Source: Ophioderma brevispina (Eukaryota > Echinodermata > Ophiuroidea > Amphilepidida > Ophiodermatidae). From it: a stretch of DNA of 64,000 nt. The stretch is from positions 1-64,000 of the forward strand of contig JAMKCH010012495.1 of NCBI GenBank assembly GCA_023653785.1, given 5' to 3'. The notes beneath the pieces are model-generated. The model was not told the DNA's origin and did no database searches. It saw only the letters and a program-made list of their open reading frames with translations. Position numbers and translations under genes: made by a program. Position 1 is the first letter of the stretch; the number at the start of each line of letters is the position of its first letter. Shown here in pieces: positions 59,361 to 64,000 of the stretch.

Positions 59361-59483
59361 TCAGGAAAACAGAAACCTACCGTGGAAGTTGACCATTCAA
59401 GCATGTTATATTCATCCAGTTTGGACTTCCTATTAACAAAAGTTTGGCCAAAATCGTTAATTTTTAAATAGAACAATGTGACT

Positions 59484-60493
59484 GTATATCTTTTTCGAAA
59501 ATGATTACCAACCTGACGATCACCGCAACAAGGGAGGTAGCGTTATTTTTGTTGATCTAGGGGGAATTTCTCTAAAACAAGGCAAGGGTTCGCTCCGTAA
59601 TTTTTAAAAAGTGGCAAAATGGCTTTAATACTTCCCTGGACCGTGCTAGGCAAATGCATGGGCTCACACACCAGGGCCTTTAGGGAAAAAGATTGACAAT
59701 AGTCGTGTCCACACGGAGGATGAAAAATCCTGAGTTTTCAAAACTCTGGAGCGTCGATCTGGTTTTTTGACCGTGTGGAGGAATCTGGGTTTGACTCTCC
59801 GGAGTTGTCTCGAGGGTCTAGCGGGGTTTTATCCCCCCCCTAAAAAGGACTTGGGGTAAAGCCACACACCAATCACACTCCTGGCGTGTTTTTTAATCGT
59901 CGGGCAGTGTGGACAGCTTGGGGATCGTGAGCGGAGTGACCTCGCAAGGTCATCTTTGTTGACAAATTCCTGTGTTGGAATATCACGCGGAAGGTCACAG
60001 GAGACACTCCGATATGAGAAGACGGATGAGAGTGGTCGGGGGGGGGGGGGATCCTCTGCTCAGAGTTTTGACCATCGTGTGGACAATTTGGAGTGAAGTA
60101 TAAAATAAGTAGATAAATCTTCACCTCCGGACGGTCAAACCCTTGGAGTGTTGTGATCGTGTGAACATGGCTAATAACTCACCTCCGTCGGCAAAAATGT
60201 GTGGGCACACGAAGCTTGAATCGGGGTTGCAGTTTCATTGAACTTCACTGCGCTAAAAACATGGAACCGTGAAGCGAATCTGGGCTAGAAGTAGCCCGAA
60301 GTCGGGACCGTTTAAGGGACGTTAAAGATATGCCGTGAAGGTTATGGCTAAAGTCCAAAACCCACCGGACAAAAATATCACGGAGCGGGACCCATGCCTT
60401 GGGTAGTGATCTGTCAACACAAATACCGCTACCTCACTTTTTTGCGGTGATGTCAGATTTTCCTCAAGAGACGTAAGGGATATACGCGCTGCA
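59484..60493. mobile_element. 1-kb foldback element with about 125-bp inverted arms
   Basis: Left arm 59,484 to about 59,610 and right arm about 60,365-60,493 pair through CTGACGATCACCGCAA, GAGGTAGCGTTATTTTTGTTGA and CAAGGCAAGGGTTCGCTCCGT (right-arm versions CTGACATCACCGCAA, GAGGTAGCGGTATTTGTGTTGA, CAAGGCATGGGTCCCGCTCCGT). The outer arm sequence also occurs at the ends of copies B and C (34,085-34,125 and 55,110-55,150), and the inner part at 25,905. A second inverted-repeat element is nested inside. Confidence 0.75.
59705..60171. mobile_element. Nested inverted-repeat element, GTGTCCACACG ends
   Basis: Left GTGTCCACACGGAGGAT and right CGTGTGAACAT are imperfect inverted ends about 465 bp apart. 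The interior repeats GTGTGGA-type words (59,790, 59,908, 60,069). No clear target duplication and no transposase. Confidence 0.45.
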
Positions 60494-61548
60494 AACGTCG
60501 TGTATATCGATTACTAGTTGTGGACCCGAACCGTCTTGTAGATGCCGATGACAGGCTATTCTGAGCAATGGTTTGCCCTTGGGAACTCAGAATAGTCGAG
60601 TATGTATTTTCTAAAGACTAGAGGTGACTATAGGAAGACATTGATGCACATTATGAAATAATGTAAACGAATATTTACCTCTATTTCTCTCCCGATATAT
60701 CAAACATGCCGGTACATTGAAAACGAATTTCCAATCATGTCTTTTTGCTCCAGATAAAACACTTAAGCGCTTAATTATCGTTTAAATTTGTTTATATTCT
60801 GCCTGGTCGCATGATCTTCATACCATCAGCATGACCGTTTGTAAATTAAGTTCGTCCTGGGAAGGAACACTCAAAACTATTTGATGGGGGTTAATCGCAT
60901 CGCGGTATGACATAGCTTTAGGTGGAATTTATTGTCGCTGTACATAATATGCGGTTCAATTATACTTGTAAAATTCACGCAATTGCCAGTATTAGAATTA
61001 GTGTTAAAAAGTTGTTTATAACTTCATTTCCATAAGGAAAAAATACAGGATATTAACCGCACGCCCCTTACGTTTGCAGTTTGTTTTTTATTAACCGTTT
61101 TAATAAACGTTGTTGTAATATTGCATATTTTCTGTATTAAGGATTGGATACAATTCCTTTTGATCAAATTAATTTTGCAATGGAAATTAAAATCGAAATA
61201 AGTCGATTTTCAGCGGTAAATATGTCAAAAAAGCACGTTCTTTATTTTTAATATAGGCGCGTGTGTGTTTTCCTCCTTTCTTTTTCCCTTTCTCCATTAA
61301 GTCCTTTATTGCTTAATTGTAATTGTATTAAGCGGAAAATATATAACACAGAATATATATGTTGAAATTTACAGCAGACACAAAAAATGGACGATTGGTC
61401 GAAAACACTTCATTTTATTGCGCACAAAGATTTTTTTTTTTTTAGTTTTAATGGCACAGAGGCTAAATCTTTTTGAAATATACTGTTTGAATCGCTGTGA
61501 TTTCTGCCTCACATTTAGGTGACCAAAAATAATAAATGAGGTTTTAGT
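60494..61548. other. Non-coding stretch
   Basis: A 10-bp perfect inverted repeat CTATTCTGAG/CTCAGAATAG (60,556-60,565 and 60,586-60,595) could form a hairpin with a 20-base loop. Nothing else recognised. Confidence 0.5.
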
Positions 61549-61714
61549 ACCGGTGTGGCAGGAGATATGGTCCTCCGGGCTCAAAGTCCGGGAACAATGG
61601 TATCAAACAATAGGGGGGGGCATCGATTAAGGTTGAACATTCAACGCAACATTATTTTCACGCTTTATTCCGTTGTCGTCTATGAAGCCCGGACTATGAT
61701 ACCTGCCGGACTAT
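61549..61714 (+). mobile_element. MITE-like repeat, GGCAGGAGATATGGTC family, copy 2
   Basis: GTGTGGCAGGAGATATGGTCC on the left and, reverse-complemented, CCGGCAGGTATCATAGTCC on the right are imperfect inverted repeats. A G8 run lies in the middle. It aligns with 55,589-55,770. Confidence 0.65.
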
Positions 61715-62109
61715 GATTACTTTCATAGGGACCAATGCTTTACATAAAGTTTCTACATATAACCTTTGAAGTTACATAAAATATATGAGGTTTTTCTTGC
61801 CTAGCGGCTATGACCATACTGGCCTATCATTCCAGTCACATGTTATGCATCACGTGGAGCAGCAAAACCTTGTGCCGTCGTGTTAAGATCGACAACTTCA
61901 TTTTGTGGATTTATGATGCTGTCACCGACTGCTAGGGGATTCAGCGTCTCTTCTCTAGTTGAAGGCGCGGGAAATGGCAGAGTAATCATACCTGGCCATC
62001 CCATTGTAAATTTTGCTAGTTTTGAACAAATATGTGGTCTTGTGTGGTTGGGAAGAGTTTGGGTTGCGAGCTCTTTGCGAGATTTGTGTATGTTTTATAA
62101 CATGTATGG
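61715..62109. other. Non-coding stretch
   Basis: An 83-codon frame at 61,880-62,131 has no recognised domain; nothing else seen. Confidence 0.45.
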
Positions 62110-62272
62110 GTATTCTAACATAACCTGCTAGTTATGAGACCAACCGCAGTTTCTTCTTTTTCTAGCAATTTTTAAGTTAAAGAAAACTAGAATTGTATAG
62201 ACTTATCCTTAAAATGTTCCTGCAAATTTCTAATGCTGGCTCTTTCGGGAGGATCGCTGATAGTGTATTTAA
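62110..62272 (-). mobile_element. Partial fourth member of the TTAA-type MITE family
   Basis: The minus strand reads TTAAATACACTATCAGCGATCCTCCCGAAAGAGC and then AAATTTGCAGGAACATTTTAAGGATAAG, matching 50,576-50,670. TTAA at 62,269-62,272. The far end is unclear. Confidence 0.5.
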
Positions 62273-64000
62273 AGTTATACCATAATGTCAATTGCATTTC
62301 TATTTATCAATCCAATTTAATTATTAGATTTAAAAAAAATACCATTTAAACAAAGTGCTCCCCAAAAAGTTGTTCTAAAATGATAAAGTCTGATTATATT
62401 CGAGTATTAATAATATTCGAGAAATAAACTTATAATGTTTTGACTGTCCGGCCATTTCGGAAAAGAAATCAGGCAGCGCGATATGCTTCAATGAATTAGG
62501 TTCCATAATACACAATAAACAGCGCCAACACGCAACCACGTTCAACTCATGAGTTAACCGTTAAGGAGCGGTAACTTGAACGGCACAGTGGAGACAGGCG
62601 CAGACGTAGGCGTATTGAATCTCTGCATCGTCCCAAAGATAAATTACACTGCCATAATATTCACATGCCTTAGGTTATAACCCATTCTCTTGCCAAAGTT
62701 GTATCTCTTCGATACATTTATTTGTCATCACATAATATATAGCATTAGGTGAGCATGGTCTGAGTTCAGCAAATGCGCACCTATTTCATAAAACCTCTTG
62801 TCATATGGTCGGTTGTTTTTTGGTTGGGGGGGGGGGGTGTACTGGGGACTCTTATGTCATATGTCCACAGCAATGTCAAAAGATAAAGTTGCCCACAATG
62901 CCGACAATTAGCAGAAATCATGGTAATAGCCTCATCTCTTGTTTCCCCACAAATACGGGGATTCAACTAAAATTTGATATTTGAAGTTTATTTTTTATTA
63001 TTTAATGATCCCGTAATGGATGAAAGAAATGCCCACTAGAGAGACCTAATGATTGAAATTCGATCCGGTAGCGGCGTCGTGTAACTAGTATAAATAAATT
63101 CTCAGCTTAACATAGCTTTCCTTCTTGAATCATGAAAGGTACCTGCTTCGCGGGAATTCCAGCAGCTTTCCTGCATTAAGACTGAGTAAGCACTGCCGAA
63201 TGTGAATGTCAAATGAACTGCGTTGAGAACTTAACACACAGAGGTATGGGGAGGGGTCTGGTGTACCAATTTCGTTTTTCGCATGTCCGTTTTAATAGAA
63301 CGATATTTTGGCCATTGTAATTGAACAACTTCAGTTGCGCAACTGTTGACTAAAAAAAACGCATAAGAGCCTGGACCCATCCTTATGCAACAACGGGAGG
63401 GTCGATGACAAAATTGTTTTCTGTATGTAAGTGAACCTTTTACCTTTGGTGGTTATTCATGCATGAAAAGCTTATTTAACTATCAATGCACATGATTATT
63501 ATAATTTATAGCCTGAGATGTAAAAAACTTAAAAAGATGTTTGGAACCATTTCTCTGTACAAATGAAATGCCAAAATACAGGAATTTGAAAAAAGGCTTA
63601 TCAAAATCCTAAAATGTATATAATCTCTACTTTTTGGTTCTACATAATCAATTAACCTTTAGTTGAAATTGAAGTGATAACATAATTAATTTATTGATAT
63701 GTAATCGTCATTACCTACACAATTTGACCTATTGTCATTACAAATATTGCTGAGTTGTGTTACACAATCTAATCTTGTGATAGTGATTCCATCATTTCAA
63801 TTTAGAACTTGTTCATGTGAGTTGCTATCGTTTGCCATAAAATCACGAGTCAGAGAATCGAGTTGGAAACAATATACGGGTCCCTAACCCCCCCCGCCCC
63901 CCACATTTTTTCCCTTAAGTGTCAATGGAACGCTTTTGCTTTGAGTGTTTTAGCTGAATTTAAAAAGACTACTGGTCAAAGAATTATCACACCAGTCAAG
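62273..64000. other. Non-coding stretch to window end
   Basis: No gene recognised. G- and C-runs at 62,826 and 63,889-63,903; otherwise unremarkable AT-rich sequence. Confidence 0.5.

Overview
The window looks like nuclear DNA of a marine invertebrate, most likely a deuterostome such as an echinoderm, hemichordate or lancelet. It is AT-rich, has no operon-like gene packing and no open frame above about 140 codons. It is full of non-autonomous DNA transposons, a tRNA-derived SINE of a type common in marine deuterostomes, and one Ty3/gypsy-type LTR retrotransposon whose domain order matches the Gmr1 group described from deuterostomes. The organism call is inference; no host gene is identifiable. 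Many repeat copies differ by scattered one- to few-base indels, so uncorrected long-read errors may be part of the picture, above all between about 36 and 55 kb and in the 17.8-19.8 kb satellite.

Layout. 1-14.5 kb: mostly featureless AT-rich sequence with an 18-bp minisatellite (2.3-2.6 kb), a piggyBac-like MITE relic (1.7-2.1 kb), a 402-bp dispersed repeat (2.6-3.0 kb), a tRNA-like relic (5.7 kb) and an inverted-repeat element (8.65-8.9 kb). 14.6-55.1 kb: a non-coding segment repeated in tandem, with a tail of an earlier unit, copy A (about 15.9-24.8 kb), copy B (27.7-34.9 kb) and copy C (35.4-55.1 kb). Net of insertions the period is about 7.6 kb. Each copy carries its own insertions. A has a 7-copy satellite with TA linkers, an 867-bp foldback element and a TAAACA/TGTTTA motif array. 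B has a TTAA-flanked MITE and a phased array of AACGCGTT-like palindromes. C has the 8.06-kb LTR retrotransposon, a TTAA-flanked 1.1-kb element, a 1.33-kb insert with the SINE, and a 2.9-kb insert with nested elements. 55-64 kb: further MITE families, two foldback elements (one nested in another repeat), a tRNA-Met-like relic and otherwise nothing recognised.

The only confident protein coding capacity is the decayed or error-broken gag-pol of the retrotransposon on the minus strand (44,123 to 36,067), with integrase before reverse transcriptase/RNase H, a proline-type primer-binding site, a polypurine tract, two LTRs and a 6-bp target duplication. A possible 97-residue secreted peptide ORF at 20.3 kb is the only other candidate gene and is weak. 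The best candidates for something undescribed are the phased palindrome array of copy B (32,686-32,909), the motif array of copy A (23,079-23,303), and the tandem unit itself, whose most conserved block keeps one reading frame in three copies.
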